Assembly (NCBI GenBank): GCA_001310455.1 | Contig: BAXG01000008.1 | Location: 62,001 to 126,000 of the forward strand | Length of the DNA: 64,000 bases | From: Photobacterium sp. JCM 19050 | Lineage (GTDB): Bacteria; Pseudomonadota; Gammaproteobacteria; Enterobacterales; Vibrionaceae | Direction: 5' to 3' | Shown here: one piece after another, positions 1-8,598 of the stretch | Layout of the letters: each line of letters starts with the position of its first letter | How positions within the stretch are numbered: position 1 is the first letter of the stretch | Notes under the pieces: generated by a model | The model's input: only the letters and a program-made list of their open reading frames with translations | Database searches by the model: none | Told to the model about the DNA's origin: nothing | Position numbers and translations under genes: made by a program

Positions 1-15
1 CCCGGCTTAACCGGG
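1..15 (-). terminator. Partial terminator hairpin downstream of grcA
   Basis: The self-complementary arms CCCGG and CCGGG around CTTAA lie just past the grcA stop, read on the minus strand. The window edge cuts it off before any T-run can be seen. Confidence 0.5.
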
Positions 16-51
16 CGTTTTACTACGGACTGTAGATTTCCTGGGTGGAAA

Positions 52-429
52 TTACAGAGAAGTAGTGAAGGTACGGGAGATAACGTCGCGCTGCTGCTCT
101 GGAGTCAGAGAGTTGAAGCGAACTGCGTAACCAGAAACACGGATAGTCAGCTGTGGGTACAGCTCAGGGTTTTTCACTGCTTCTTCCAGTGTTTCACGGC
201 GCAGAACGTTCACGTTCAGGTGCTGACCGCCTTCGATGCGAGGAGCAACTTCCAGCTCAACTTCACGGTACTCGATGTCACCCAGGTCGCTCTGAGCAAT
301 CACTTGGTCAGCTTCAAAGCCGCCTTTTGCACAGATACAGCGAGCCTGGTTGGTTTCGCTGTCCAGGATCCAGAAAGAGTTCAGCAGGTCATCATTAGCC
401 GCTTTGGTGATTTGAATACCAGTAATCAT
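52..429 (-). CDS. grcA: Autonomous glycyl radical cofactor GrcA
   Basis: This 125-residue protein matches GrcA (YfiD), a spare copy of the C-terminal glycyl-radical domain of pyruvate formate-lyase. In the known family it restores activity to PFL whose backbone has been cut by oxygen. The radical-bearing glycine lies in RVSGYAVRF near the C terminus, followed by the typical ending [12 protein letters not shown]. The N terminus [20 protein letters not shown] is nearly identical to the enterobacterial protein, and the length is usual (127 in E. coli). It is transcribed alone, away from nfo. An FNR-like palindrome about 80 bases upstream fits anaerobic induction. The reading frame is intact. Confidence 0.97.
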   Translation of the reverse strand: MITGIQITKAANDDLLNSFWILDSETNQARCICAKGGFEADQVIAQSDLGDIEYREVELEVAPRIEGGQHLNVNVLRRETLEEAVKNPELYPQLTIRVSGYAVRFNSLTPEQQRDVISRTFTTSL

Positions 430-510
430 AACTTTCCCCTTATTTACGTAGTTTTTATAACGTTCTTTACGTTACTTGCCACCGGGTAGCATGAAGGGTG
501 GCCGTTAACG

Positions 511-524
511 TTGACTTACGTCAA
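511..524. promoter_or_regulatory. FNR-like palindrome upstream of grcA
   Basis: TTGAC-TTAC-GTCAA differs from the FNR consensus TTGAT-N4-ATCAA by one symmetrical base per arm and lies about 82 bases upstream of the grcA start. A looser copy (TTGCT-TTAA-GTCAA) sits at 564-577. The rest of the 317-base gap to nfo is AT-rich and shows nothing else. Control of grcA by FNR is known in E. coli; its use here is inferred. Confidence 0.5.
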
Positions 525-746
525 TTTACAACGAATAACCTTTATGTGTCTAGGTGAATTTCCTTGCTTTAAGTCAAAAAAGGGTGAAATAGACATTAAT
601 TGGTCAGGCCAATAATCCACTAAGACTTTCATTTGTAATTTAATTACTACATTTTACTGTTTGAAAAGCAGCCGAAGCGGCATTGCACCGTTGGTATTTA
701 GAAAGCTATGATCTTGAAAAATTCAAAATCGAGAGGGCAAAAAAAT

Positions 747-1585
747 ATGAAATTAATTGGAGCGCATGTCTCTGCGGCTGGCGGTGTATTTAATGCTCCA
801 AAAAATGCAGAAGAGATTGGTGCCAATGCTTTTGCCCTTTTTACCAAGAATCAGCGACAGTGGCTGGCAAAACCTCTTGAGGAAGAGGTTATTTCAGCGT
901 TCAAGCAGTCATGTACCGAGCGGGGATTTACCCCGGATGCTATTTTGCCTCACGATTCCTACCTGATTAACCTGGGCCGGAAATAGAGAAGCTGGAAAAA
1001 TCCCGCAATGCTTTTGTTGATGAGCTGGCCCGGTGCCGGCAACTGGGACTGACACTGCTGAACTTCCACCCGGGAAGCCACTTGAAAAAAATGGATGAAG
1101 CAGCTTGCCTGTCCCGGATTGCGGAATCTATCAACATGGCTCTGGATGCCGTGCCAGATGTGACCGCCGTGATTGAGAACACTGCGGGGCAGGGAACCAA
1201 TCTTGGATGCCGTTTTGAGCATCTGGCCTCTATTATCAATGAAGTGTCAGACAAGAGCCGGGTAGGTATCTGTATTGATACCTGTCACACTTTCGCCGCC
1301 GGGTATGATTTGCGCACTATGGATGCGACTGAAAAGACCTTTGATGAGTTTGATAAGGTGGTGGGCCTGCAATACCTGCGCGGGATGCACCTCAACGACA
1401 GCAAGACGCCTCTTGGCAGTCGCGTAGACCGTCATGACTCACTCGGGCAGGGAGAGATAGGTTGGGACTGCTTTGAATACCTGATGAAAGACAAACGCTT
1501 TGATGGAATCCCGCTGATTCTGGAAACGATCCGGCCGGAAATATGGCATCAGGAGATTACTACTTTGCGCCATTGGGCGGCATAA
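747..1585 (+). CDS. nfo: Endonuclease IV (AP endonuclease), frame broken in the sequence
   Basis: This is Nfo, the zinc-dependent AP endonuclease of base excision repair, which nicks DNA 5' to abasic sites. The start at [13 protein letters not shown] has GAGAGGG about 9 bases upstream; a start 39 bases earlier would add residues the family lacks. Conserved blocks are [63 protein letters not shown] and [15 protein letters not shown], which include zinc ligands. The frame breaks at about 977, where LINLG should continue [10 protein letters not shown]. Four bases appear to be missing, and everything downstream is conserved in the new frame. It pairs functionally with ung, the next gene. Confidence 0.93.
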
Positions 1586-1717
1586 ATGTGCCATTTGCGA
1601 ACAAATGCACAAAGTCTCAATGCATAACTGGCTGTAATTTGTTGAATATAAGGTAGTTTAATAATTGGCATTCTTTTTTCATGGCTTTTTGCGGCGAGTC
1701 GAAAAAAGGAGGAAGCC

Positions 1718-1828
1718 ATGGAACAGCAGTTCTTAACGGTAACACCACAAGCGCACCGTCCTGTTCAGGGACGAGGACATTGGCGTACACCCCAGAAAAA
1801 GAGCCAGCGTTTGCGGGAAAACCGATAA
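1718..1828 (+). CDS. Small basic ORF (36 codons), unknown
   Basis: I do not recognise this product. The ATG is preceded by an excellent Shine-Dalgarno sequence (AAAAGGAGG, spacing 5). The peptide begins MEQQFLTVTPQAHRPVQGRG and ends with the basic tail QKKSQRLRENR. It sits between nfo and ung and stops 70 bases before the ung start, so it may be a small protein co-transcribed with ung or simply a translated leader. It has no membrane segment. The strong ribosome site is the only firm evidence. Confidence 0.4.
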   Translation: MEQQFLTVTPQAHRPVQGRGHWRTPQKKSQRLRENR

Positions 1829-1838
1829 AGCGGCGAAC

Positions 1839-1890
1839 CAACACTGAATTCCTTGCAGGCAGTGGTTACAATAAAGCGAATTCAGTGTTG
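1839..1890 (+). promoter_or_regulatory. 13-bp perfect inverted repeat abutting the ung ribosome site
   Basis: CAACACTGAATTC (1839-1851) and GAATTCAGTGTTG (1878-1890) are exact complements separated by 26 bases. The right arm ends against GGGG, the only ribosome-site candidate for ung, whose ATG is at 1899. It could be an operator or an mRNA hairpin affecting ung translation. There is no T-run, so it is not a terminator. Confidence 0.6.
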
Positions 1891-1898
1891 GGGGACTT

Positions 1899-2579
1899 AT
1901 GAGCGAATCGTTAACCTGGCAGGATGTGATTGGGGTAGAGAAGTCACAACCTTATTTTCAAGAGACCATGGCATTTGTCGATGCCGAGCGTGAGAATGGG
2001 AAAGTTGTTTATCCGCCGCGTGAGGATGTATTCAATGCATTCAAGTTCACCCCGTTTGACAAGGTTAATGTGGTTATTTTGGGCCAGGATCCTTACCACG
2101 GTCCTAACCAGGCCCATGGCCTGTGTTTTTCTGTGTTGCCGGGAATCCAGCCGCCACCATCTCTGAAAAACATGTACAAAGAACTTGCCCAGGAGTTCTC
2201 AGACTTCACTGTTCCTGATCACGGCTACCTCAAAAGCTGGGCGGATCAGGGCGTGTTGCTGCTTAATACCGTTCTGACGGTTGAGCAGGGTAAAGCCCAC
2301 TCGCACTCGCGGACCGGATGGGAAACCTTTACTGACCGAGTTATCGAAGCGGTTAATCAGCATCGTGAAGGTGTGGTTTTCCTGCTGTGGGGATCTCACG
2401 CCCAGAAAAAGGGCAGCAAAATTGATCATACCAGGCACCATGTGCTGTCGGCTCCGCACCCATCTCCGCTGTCGGCACATCGCGGTTTTTTGGGTTGTGG
2501 CCACTTTGCGCAGACCAACAACCTGCTGACCCAAATGGGCAAGACGCCGATTTACTGGCAACCGGATATCAACGCCTGA
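1899..2579 (+). CDS. ung: Uracil-DNA glycosylase
   Basis: Ung removes uracil from DNA, starting base excision repair; the resulting abasic site is the substrate of endonuclease IV encoded just upstream. The 226-residue protein has the family-1 signatures: the water-activating loop [11 protein letters not shown] with the catalytic Asp, the uracil-binding [18 protein letters not shown], and the DNA-intercalating loop [14 protein letters not shown]. The length matches E. coli Ung (229). Translation starts at the ATG in GACTTATGAGCG behind GGGGG. An inverted repeat ends against that ribosome site. A strong terminator follows. Confidence 0.97.
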   Translation: MSESLTWQDVIGVEKSQPYFQETMAFVDAERENGKVVYPPREDVFNAFKFTPFDKVNVVILGQDPYHGPNQAHGLCFSVLPGIQPPPSLKNMYKELAQEFSDFTVPDHGYLKSWADQGVLLLNTVLTVEQGKAHSHSRTGWETFTDRVIEAVNQHREGVVFLLWGSHAQKKGSKIDHTRHHVLSAPHPSPLSAHRGFLGCGHFAQTNNLLTQMGKTPIYWQPDINA

Positions 2580-2596
2580 TTGTTGATTGAGGAAGA

Positions 2597-2620
2597 AGCA
2601 GGCCTGGCCTGCTTTTTTTT
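2597..2620 (+). terminator. Intrinsic terminator of ung
   Basis: AGCAGGCC-T-GGCCTGCT forms an 8-bp stem and is followed directly by a run of eight T. Confidence 0.9.
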
Positions 2621-2786
2621 GTCTGTTATTGCGCCACACGGCTCAAGGTTGAGAGAGTGAAGGAATCGGGATGAGAAACTCTCCGCATAAATTGTCACAC
2701 CTTAATAACAACATCTGAATTCATGACGTAGCGCAAATCTTAACCAATTTACTCATTTACACTGAGTAGGTTAGGGAGGAAATGCC

Positions 2787-3323
2787 ATGTTAGACCTGAT
2801 TCATCTAGAACATAAAAACATATCTCGATTACTGGCATTGCTTGAAAGGAAACTTGCTGCGATTCAGGCGGAAGACGAAGTTGACTTTAGGCTTATTCGG
2901 GATTCTGTGGAGTATCTTGGGAGTTACTCTGAGAAATACCACCATCCAAAGGAAGATGTCATTTATCTCTATTATCTGGAGCATTATGGCGACAATGGGA
3001 ACATCGCCAAGCTGGATAAAGAACATGAAGAATTATCGGTCCTGACTGAGGATTTTGAAACGACCGTGGATATGATCCTGATGGACGCCGTTGTCCCGCT
3101 TGATGTGTTTGCTGACCAACTGCAGCAATTTATCCGTCGGCAACGGGATCATCTGATGTTTGAAGAGCGAGATGTACTCCCGGTTATTGCGAAAGCATTT
3201 AATGAGCAGGATTGGTTAAACGTCAGAGAACGGTGCATTCTGGAGTATGACGACCCACTATTCGGCCGGGAAGTTTCGGCCCGATTCCGACGGTTGTCCG
3301 AGAAGCTGTTCGAGCAGGCGTAG
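2787..3323 (+). CDS. Hemerythrin domain-containing protein
   Basis: This 178-residue protein is a hemerythrin-like four-helix protein expected to carry a di-iron centre that binds oxygen or nitric oxide. Candidate iron ligands are spread as in the family: LIHLEHKNI near the N terminus, YHHPKEDVIY around residue 52, LDKEHEEL around 75, and QRDHLMFEERDVLP around 118. The ATG follows TTAGGGAGGAAATGCC, a strong ribosome site. It is a single gene with its own terminator and is convergent with the DUF3545 gene. The precise role (iron handling, oxygen sensing or nitrosative stress repair) cannot be read from sequence. Confidence 0.85.
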   Translation: MLDLIHLEHKNISRLLALLERKLAAIQAEDEVDFRLIRDSVEYLGSYSEKYHHPKEDVIYLYYLEHYGDNGNIAKLDKEHEELSVLTEDFETTVDMILMDAVVPLDVFADQLQQFIRRQRDHLMFEERDVLPVIAKAFNEQDWLNVRERCILEYDDPLFGREVSARFRRLSEKLFEQA

Positions 3324-3344
3324 CTGCTGATTGAAAGGCAACAA

Positions 3345-3366
3345 AAAGGCGCTTAACAGCGCCTTT
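3345..3366. terminator. Bidirectional terminator between convergent genes
   Basis: AAAGGCGC-TTAACA-GCGCCTTT, flanked by A and T residues, can serve both the hemerythrin-like gene and the DUF3545 gene on the other strand. Confidence 0.8.
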
Positions 3367-3411
3367 GTTCATTTCGGCCATTACGGCGCGTGCAAATCAC
3401 TGAAATGGTGG

Positions 3412-3594
3412 TTAAATGTCTATGTCGTCGAGGTCGTAGTCCCCGGCTAAATCCATCTCCATCAGCTCCTTACGGAGGCGTTGTCTGTCCTTGAGTGCTT
3501 CAATCTCACGCCACTTGCGTTTCTGCGGTTTAGCTCTTTTGGAGCGTTGTGGCATGTCTTGATCAAAATAGTCATCAAAAGCAAAGCTATCCAT
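3412..3594 (-). CDS. DUF3545 family small protein
   Basis: This 60-residue protein has an acidic N terminus (MDSFAFDDYFDQD), a basic middle (SKRAKPQKRKWREIEALKDR) and an acidic C-terminal tail ending DYDLDDIDI. The block KRKWREIEALKDRQRL is what I associate with the DUF3545 family of small Vibrionaceae and related proteins, whose function is unknown. The ATG is preceded by GAGGTGAGAAT on the minus strand. It appears monocistronic and ends at the shared terminator. Confidence 0.75.
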   Translation of the reverse strand: MDSFAFDDYFDQDMPQRSKRAKPQKRKWREIEALKDRQRLRKELMEMDLAGDYDLDDIDI

Positions 3595-3862
3595 ATTCTC
3601 ACCTCAAACGCGCCGAAGCGGTAAACAATTAATTAGCACAGGCAAGGCAAAAATAAAATTGAACTGTTTCTCATTTGTTGCGCTTCGATGAATAAATGAT
3701 GAGCTGACGATCACAGAATAGTTTTGATGGTTTATTTTTTAACCACAAATGTCCAGTTTTCGTCTGAAGTAGTGCGGGGTTCGCGGAGCAAGAACCAATG
3801 CTGCTCAACCCCTTGCCTGATGCGGCATGCGGGTTAGTTAGTGCTCTAACGGATTTTTCCCT

Positions 3863-3982
3863 ATGGAGAGAAAAAGGCTGGCACTTGGTTTTCTGGCTGT
3901 TTCCGGTGTGTTTTGCTGTTGTTATTGGTATGTTTTGGTTTTTGCAATGCCAGACGAAAAAGTGCGACGTACGTCTCGATAA
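3863..3982 (+). CDS. Possible tiny membrane peptide, weak
   Basis: This ORF of 39 codons starts MERKRLALGFLAVSG, has one hydrophobic stretch (residues 6-29) and ends with a basic tail. An overlapping ORF in another frame (3798-4004, 68 codons) also encodes one hydrophobic helix over the same bases, and neither has a convincing ribosome site. At most one is real, and both may be chance. I list it because the 800-base gap around it (3595-4393) has no other gene candidate that I can support. Confidence 0.2.
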   Translation: MERKRLALGFLAVSGVFCCCYWYVLVFAMPDEKVRRTSR

Positions 3983-4181
3983 TAAGCATTTCGATTCATA
4001 TTGATTTTTGCTGTATCTCCCCGCATTATCTTGCCACGCTGCCGCCTTCCCGGGGTTAAATCGCGGCACTAAAGACAGCAAACCCATACCGGACTGTATA
4101 ACGATTTTCAATGAACAGGGTATGGGGCCAGCCCAAACAGGGCAGATAGTTTCACCACAAATAATTACCCGGGATTTTTGG

Positions 4182-4241
4182 TGTTGAATACCAGGGACGC
4201 CTTTTGTCCTGTTCAGTCTTTTGATGACTGGTATTCCAACA
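4182..4241 (+). ncRNA. Possible three-way-junction RNA upstream of the first alanine symporter
   Basis: TGTTGAATACC (4182-4192) pairs with GGTATTCCAACA (4230-4241) with one bulged base. Inside, CAGGGAC/GTCCTG (4192-4211) and CAGTC/GACTG (4214-4230) can form two hairpins. A separate 8-bp inverted repeat, CCCATACC/GGTATGGG, is at 4083-4126. It lies 150 bases upstream of the symporter start. It does not match the glycine riboswitch consensus and I recognise no known class. Confidence 0.3.
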
Positions 4242-4393
4242 ATGTCCTCAGTACAAGGCGCTCCCGGGTTGATCGTGGTCATCACCCGAATGTTGAGCTC
4301 CAGTTGCGTACGATTTTAATCATCCTTTGCAACTGTGTGGCGTTCGTCTCTTGATGCGCGCCTTGTACCTATTGATGCTTATGAGAGGTAGGC

Positions 4394-5821
4394 GTGGTAA
4401 GTCTTATCAACTTTCTCAACGACCTTCTTTGGGGCTCAGTTCTGGTATATCTGCTGATTGGCGGGGGTATTTACTTTACCCTGCGCCTTGGCTTTATCCA
4501 GTTCCGTCACTTTACCCACATGTTTAAAGTGATGAAGAACAGCCGCAAAGACGACGAATCAGGAATTTCTTCCTTCCAGGCGCTGTGTACCAGCCTGGCA
4601 GCCCGCGTAGGTACCGGTAACATGGCCGGTGTTGCAGTAGCAATCACCCTGGGTGGCCCCGGTGCGATTTTCTGGATGTGGCTTATTGCGATGCTGGGAA
4701 TGGCAACAGCGTTTGCTGAAAGTACCCTGGCGCAGCTTTTCAAAACCCGTGACGATGACGGTAACTTCCGTGGCGGCCCGGCCTATTACATGGAAAAGGG
4801 TCTTGGTATGCGCTGGATGGGAGTGGTTTTCTCTATCCTGCTGATGATTGCGTTTGGCCTGGTATTTAACTCAGTTCAGGCGAACTCTATCACTCAGGCG
4901 CTGCACGTCGCATTTGGTTTCAACTCGCTTTACGTTGGCCTTGCGTTGGTGGTGATGTCTGCCTTCGTCATTTTTGGTGGACTGCGCAAAATCGCCCGTA
5001 CTGCAGAAATCATTGTGCCGGTTATGGCGGTGTTTTACCTGGCAATCGCGTTCTGGATTGTGGGAGCTAACATCGAAAAACTGCCTGCGGTGATTACCCT
5101 TATCTTCAAGTCTGCTTTTGGCCTGGATAAAGCGGCATCCGGTGCACTGGGTTACACCGTTGCACAGGGCATGATTCAGGGCATCAAGCGGGGCCTTTTC
5201 TCAAACGAAGCCGGTATGGGTTCTGCACCAAACGCTGCAGCCAGTGCATCTCCGTATCCTCCGCACCCGGCTTCCCAGGGTTATGTACAGATGCTGGGTG
5301 TGTTTATGGACACCATCGTCATTTGTACTGCGACGGCGGCGATTATCCTGATGTCCGGTCAGTTTGTACCGGGCGGCGAGATTACCGGTGTTGAGCTGAC
5401 ACAGCGAGCGCTGAGTACTGAAGTGGGAGACTGGGGCGGAATCTTTATCGCCATCGCAATTTTCTTCTTCGCGTTTACCTCAATCATTGCCAACTACTCC
5501 TATGCGGAAACCAACCTGATTTTCCTGGAGCACAACCACAAAGCCGGCCTAAACATTTTCCGCGCTGTCGTGCTGCTGATGGTGATGTTTGGCTCACTGG
5601 CGGAACTGCCGACTGTATGGGTGATGGCGGACATTTCCATGGGCCTGATGGCCATTGTGAATATGGTCGCGATCCTGCTGCTTTCAGGTACCGTGGTAAA
5701 ACTTGCCCGGGACTACAACCGGCAACTGGCATTGGGCAAAGTGCCGTGTTTTGACAGCCGCGAATATCCTGAGCTTCACAGCCAGATTGACGAGGGTATC
5801 TGGGACAAGAAAGCGGACTGA
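4394..5821 (+). CDS. Alanine/glycine:cation symporter (AGCS family)
   Basis: This 475-residue inner-membrane protein is a sodium:amino-acid symporter of the AGCS family, which imports alanine or glycine with sodium. It shows the family blocks VGTGNMAGVAVAITLGGPGA and FRGGPAYYMEKGLGMRW, the VFNSVQANSI segment, RGLFSNEAGMGSAPNAAA and SYAETNLIFLE, with about ten hydrophobic segments. The start is GTG, just behind GAGAGGTAGG. A second paralogue lies 1 kb downstream on the other strand (6833-8360), with yaaA between them. Transcription ends at a strong hairpin. The frame is intact. The substrate preference between alanine and glycine is not readable. Confidence 0.93.
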   Translation: MVSLINFLNDLLWGSVLVYLLIGGGIYFTLRLGFIQFRHFTHMFKVMKNSRKDDESGISSFQALCTSLAARVGTGNMAGVAVAITLGGPGAIFWMWLIAMLGMATAFAESTLAQLFKTRDDDGNFRGGPAYYMEKGLGMRWMGVVFSILLMIAFGLVFNSVQANSITQALHVAFGFNSLYVGLALVVMSAFVIFGGLRKIARTAEIIVPVMAVFYLAIAFWIVGANIEKLPAVITLIFKSAFGLDKAASGALGYTVAQGMIQGIKRGLFSNEAGMGSAPNAAASASPYPPHPASQGYVQMLGVFMDTIVICTATAAIILMSGQFVPGGEITGVELTQRALSTEVGDWGGIFIAIAIFFFAFTSIIANYSYAETNLIFLEHNHKAGLNIFRAVVLLMVMFGSLAELPTVWVMADISMGLMAIVNMVAILLLSGTVVKLARDYNRQLALGKVPCFDSREYPELHSQIDEGIWDKKAD

Positions 5822-5852
5822 CGCGCCATTTGTTTTCCTATTGAACCTATCG

Positions 5853-5883
5853 AAAAAGCCATGCCGCGCCGGCATGGCTTTTT
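5853..5883 (+). terminator. Terminator of the first alanine symporter gene
   Basis: AAAAAGCCATGCCG-CGC-CGGCATGGCTTTTT forms a perfect 14-bp stem ending in T. Confidence 0.92.
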
Positions 5884-5928
5884 GTGTTAATCTTTGGATT
5901 AAAGACTGATTTACATGGATGCCCGCAT

Positions 5929-6705
5929 ATGCTGATCGTAGTTTCCCCCGCCAAAACCCTTGATTACACGTCACCGCTGGCAACAGAGCGCTTTACACAG
6001 CCAGAGCTTTTGGATGAGTCATCACGTCTTATCAAAGTGTGCAAGGAGCTGACACCGGCTGATATTTCCAGCCTGATGAGTGTCAGTGACAAAATTGCCG
6101 GGCTCAATGCAGCACGTTTTGCGGAGTGGCATCCCGATTTCACGCCGGACAACGCGCGTCAGGCTATTCTGGCGTTCAAGGGGGATGTCTACACAGGCCT
6201 TGAGGCTGAAACCCTGGATGACGACGGGTTTGATTACGCCCAGAAGCACCTTCGTATGCTATCGGGCCTCTATGGCTTGCTGAAACCGCTTGATTTGATG
6301 ATGCCATACCGTCTGGAAATGGGTACCAAACTGGCGAATGAACGTGGCACCAACCTCTACCAGTTCTGGGGCAGTATCATCACTGAAAAACTCAATGCCG
6401 CTTTGGCTGAGCAAGGGGATAATATCCTGATAAACCTGGCGTCTAATGAGTACTTTAAATCAGTAAAACCGAAGCTGCTGGAAGGGGAAATCATTACGCC
6501 GGTCTTCAAGGATCGCAAAAACGGCCAGTATAAGATGATCAGTTTCTTTGCCAAGAAAGCCCGGGGCATGATGGCGCGATATATCATCGACAACCGTATC
6601 GAGTCAGTTGAAGATCTGAAAGGCTTTGATACTGCCGATTATTACTTTGTGCCAGAGGCATCAAGCCATGCCGAACTGGTCTTTCACCGTGAAGAGCAGC
6701 AGTAA
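5929..6705 (+). CDS. yaaA: Peroxide stress protein YaaA
   Basis: YaaA (DUF328/UPF0246) lowers free iron and protects DNA and proteins during peroxide stress in E. coli. The 258-residue protein starts [16 protein letters not shown] and has the family blocks LFDESS-like [22 protein letters not shown]-like [41 protein letters not shown] and [12 protein letters not shown], ending [15 protein letters not shown]. The internal ATG at 5929 is chosen over an upstream one at 5884 because it matches the family start and avoids reading out of the preceding terminator. It lies between two alanine symporter genes. The frame is intact. Confidence 0.95.
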   Translation: MLIVVSPAKTLDYTSPLATERFTQPELLDESSRLIKVCKELTPADISSLMSVSDKIAGLNAARFAEWHPDFTPDNARQAILAFKGDVYTGLEAETLDDDGFDYAQKHLRMLSGLYGLLKPLDLMMPYRLEMGTKLANERGTNLYQFWGSIITEKLNAALAEQGDNILINLASNEYFKSVKPKLLEGEIITPVFKDRKNGQYKMISFFAKKARGMMARYIIDNRIESVEDLKGFDTADYYFVPEASSHAELVFHREEQQ

Positions 6706-6783
6706 ATCCGGCTTCTGAACCCGAATTGGGTAAAGCGCGAGGGTGTTGCCAACGACGTAAAACCATTTTGTGAGTGCAAAGAG

Positions 6784-6815
6784 AGGCCAGCATTATTGCT
6801 GGCCTTTCCTTTTTT
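6784..6815 (+). terminator. Terminator of yaaA
   Basis: AGGCCAGCA-TTAT-TGCTGGCCT is followed by TTCCTTTTTT. It lies 18 bases before the end of the convergent second symporter gene. Confidence 0.85.
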
Positions 6816-6832
6816 CAGACAGGCGTTTTGGT

Positions 6833-8360
6833 TCAGTTTACTTTAGCCGGATTGTCGCCTTTTACAGAACTTGCTTCGGTTCCGCCGGAGCGCTTTTTCC
6901 AGTAGTCCGCATTCTTGATACCGAGTTTCACCGGGTCAAAGCTGTAATCTTTCACTCCGGCTTTTTGCTGTTGTTCATAGTCATCAAGCGCTCTCAGTGC
7001 AGGTTTGCTCATAAAGAAGATAATGAGTATGCCAATGATATTGAGCCATGCCATCAAGCCAACGCCCACGTCACCCATCGCCCATGCGAGGTTGGCTGTT
7101 TTCACCGTTCCGTAGAACACGGCTGCAATCAGAATAACCTTGAGGATAAACATTAACCCGGGCATACGGAAGGTACGGCGGATATACGCCACATTGGTTT
7201 CCGCAATGTAGTAGTACGCCAAAATGGTGGTGAAGGCGAAGAAGAACAGGGCAAAGGCAATAAATGGCTTGCCCAGACCCGGCAGTGTGCTTTCAATCGC
7301 CATTTGGGTAAATGCCGGGCTGTTGGCTGCCAGTTCTGCCGGCAGGTTCTGGATAAGGAATGAACCTTCTGCCAGCCCCTGAACGTTGTAGGCGCCGGTA
7401 ATCAGGATCATAAACGCCGTTGCTGAACAGACCAGCAGGGTATCAATGTACACGGAAAATGCCTGCACAAGCCCCTGTTGTGCCGGGTGTTGTACGTTTG
7501 CAGCCGCTGCAGCATGAGGCCGGTGCCCTGGCCGGCTTCGTTTGAATACACACCCCGCTTTACACCCCAGCCAATAGCGGCTCCCATACCCGCCATTGGG
7601 GTAAATGCGTCAGAGACGATCATTGATATGATTCCCGGCAGCATACCGATATTGAGCAGGATGATGATAAAAGCAATGACGATGTAAGCGAGCGCCATAA
7701 ACGGCACCACGACTTGGGTGAAACTTGCGATACGCTTTACGCCGCCAAAAATAATGAACGCCAGAATGATGGAAACAAAAGTGCCAGTGGTTATTTTGGC
7801 AAAGCTGAAGGTACCCAATGCTGTTTCAATCATCGGGCCGGAGCCGAAGGCTGTTTCTACCGCATTCCCGATACTGTTGGACTGTACACCTGGTAAAAGC
7901 ACGCCACAGGCGAAGATCGTCGCGACGGCAAAGATCCAGCGTACCATTTCTGACCCATGGCTTTTTCAATGTAGTAAGCCGGGCCACCGCGAAATTCGCC
8001 GTTTTCCTCTTCCTTGTAAATCTGTGCCAGTGTGGATTCTGCATACGCGGTAGCAGCGCCGAGGAAGGCGACAACCCACATCCAGAATACAGCCCCCGGA
8101 CCACCGAAACCGATAGCGGCTGCCACGCCGGCAATATTACCGGTACCTACCCGGCCTGACAGGGATACAGCCAGCGCCTGGAAGGAAGATATGCCTTTTT
8201 CTGATTGTTTGCCGGACATCAGCAGCCGCCACATCTCACCAAAGTGCCGGACTTGTACAAAGCGGGTGAGTATGGAGTAGAACAGGCCAGCACCAAGACA
8301 AAGGTATATCAGTGCCGGGCTCCAGATGACGCCGTTAAGGAAATCTACGAGTGATTGCAT
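6833..8360 (-). CDS. Alanine/glycine:cation symporter, second copy, two frame breaks
   Basis: This is a paralogue of the upstream AGCS transporter, about 509 residues once restored. It starts MQSLVDFLNGVIWSPAL and keeps the blocks VGTGNIAGVAAAIGFGGPGA, FRGGPAYYIEKAMGQKW, LPGVQSNSIGNAVE, RGVYSNEAGQGTG and YYIAETNVAYIRR. The frame breaks at about 7947, after GPAYYIEKAMGQKW (one base or four bases short), and at about 7520, where GTG should continue PHAAAAANVQHPAQQG. The sequence is conserved on both sides of each break, so sequencing error is likelier than decay. It is more divergent from the first copy than a recent duplicate would be. Confidence 0.9.
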
Positions 8361-8548
8361 CGAAAGGTCCCTCTTGATTCGGTCAATTGTTGTATTTATG
8401 TAAATGCGAACCGAATATTACGCCGATGAGAGGTCAATTGTTAACATATTGTTTGATAATAATGCTGTTGGTGTGAATTTGATCTTGGTTTTGGATTTTA
8501 TTTGAGAGGAAGTATCTTTTGTGGTGATGTGTTGTGGACGGAAAAAGG

Positions 8549-8569
8549 AAAGGGGCTGAATAGCCCCTT
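8549..8569 (-). terminator. Terminator of srmB
   Basis: On the minus strand AAGGGGCT-ATTC-AGCCCCTT is followed by TCCTTTTTCC. It lies 30 bases past the srmB stop. Confidence 0.8.
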
Positions 8570-8598
8570 CATTAAAAAAATCTTTTCAGCAGAACAGC

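Noticed and set aside
4183-4240. Integron attC-like site
   Set aside because: GTTGAAT and TTCCAAC resemble attC core ends, but they are in the inverted order for attC and no integrase or cassette genes are present.
3671-4285. Long minus-strand open frame (204 codons) upstream of the first alanine symporter
   Set aside because: The product has no recognisable motif, an odd Cys/Ser/Lys-rich composition and no good ribosome site, and it crosses apparent structured DNA.
3700-4393. Glycine riboswitch ahead of the alanine symporter genes
   Set aside because: The conserved aptamer core was looked for upstream of both symporter genes and is not there.
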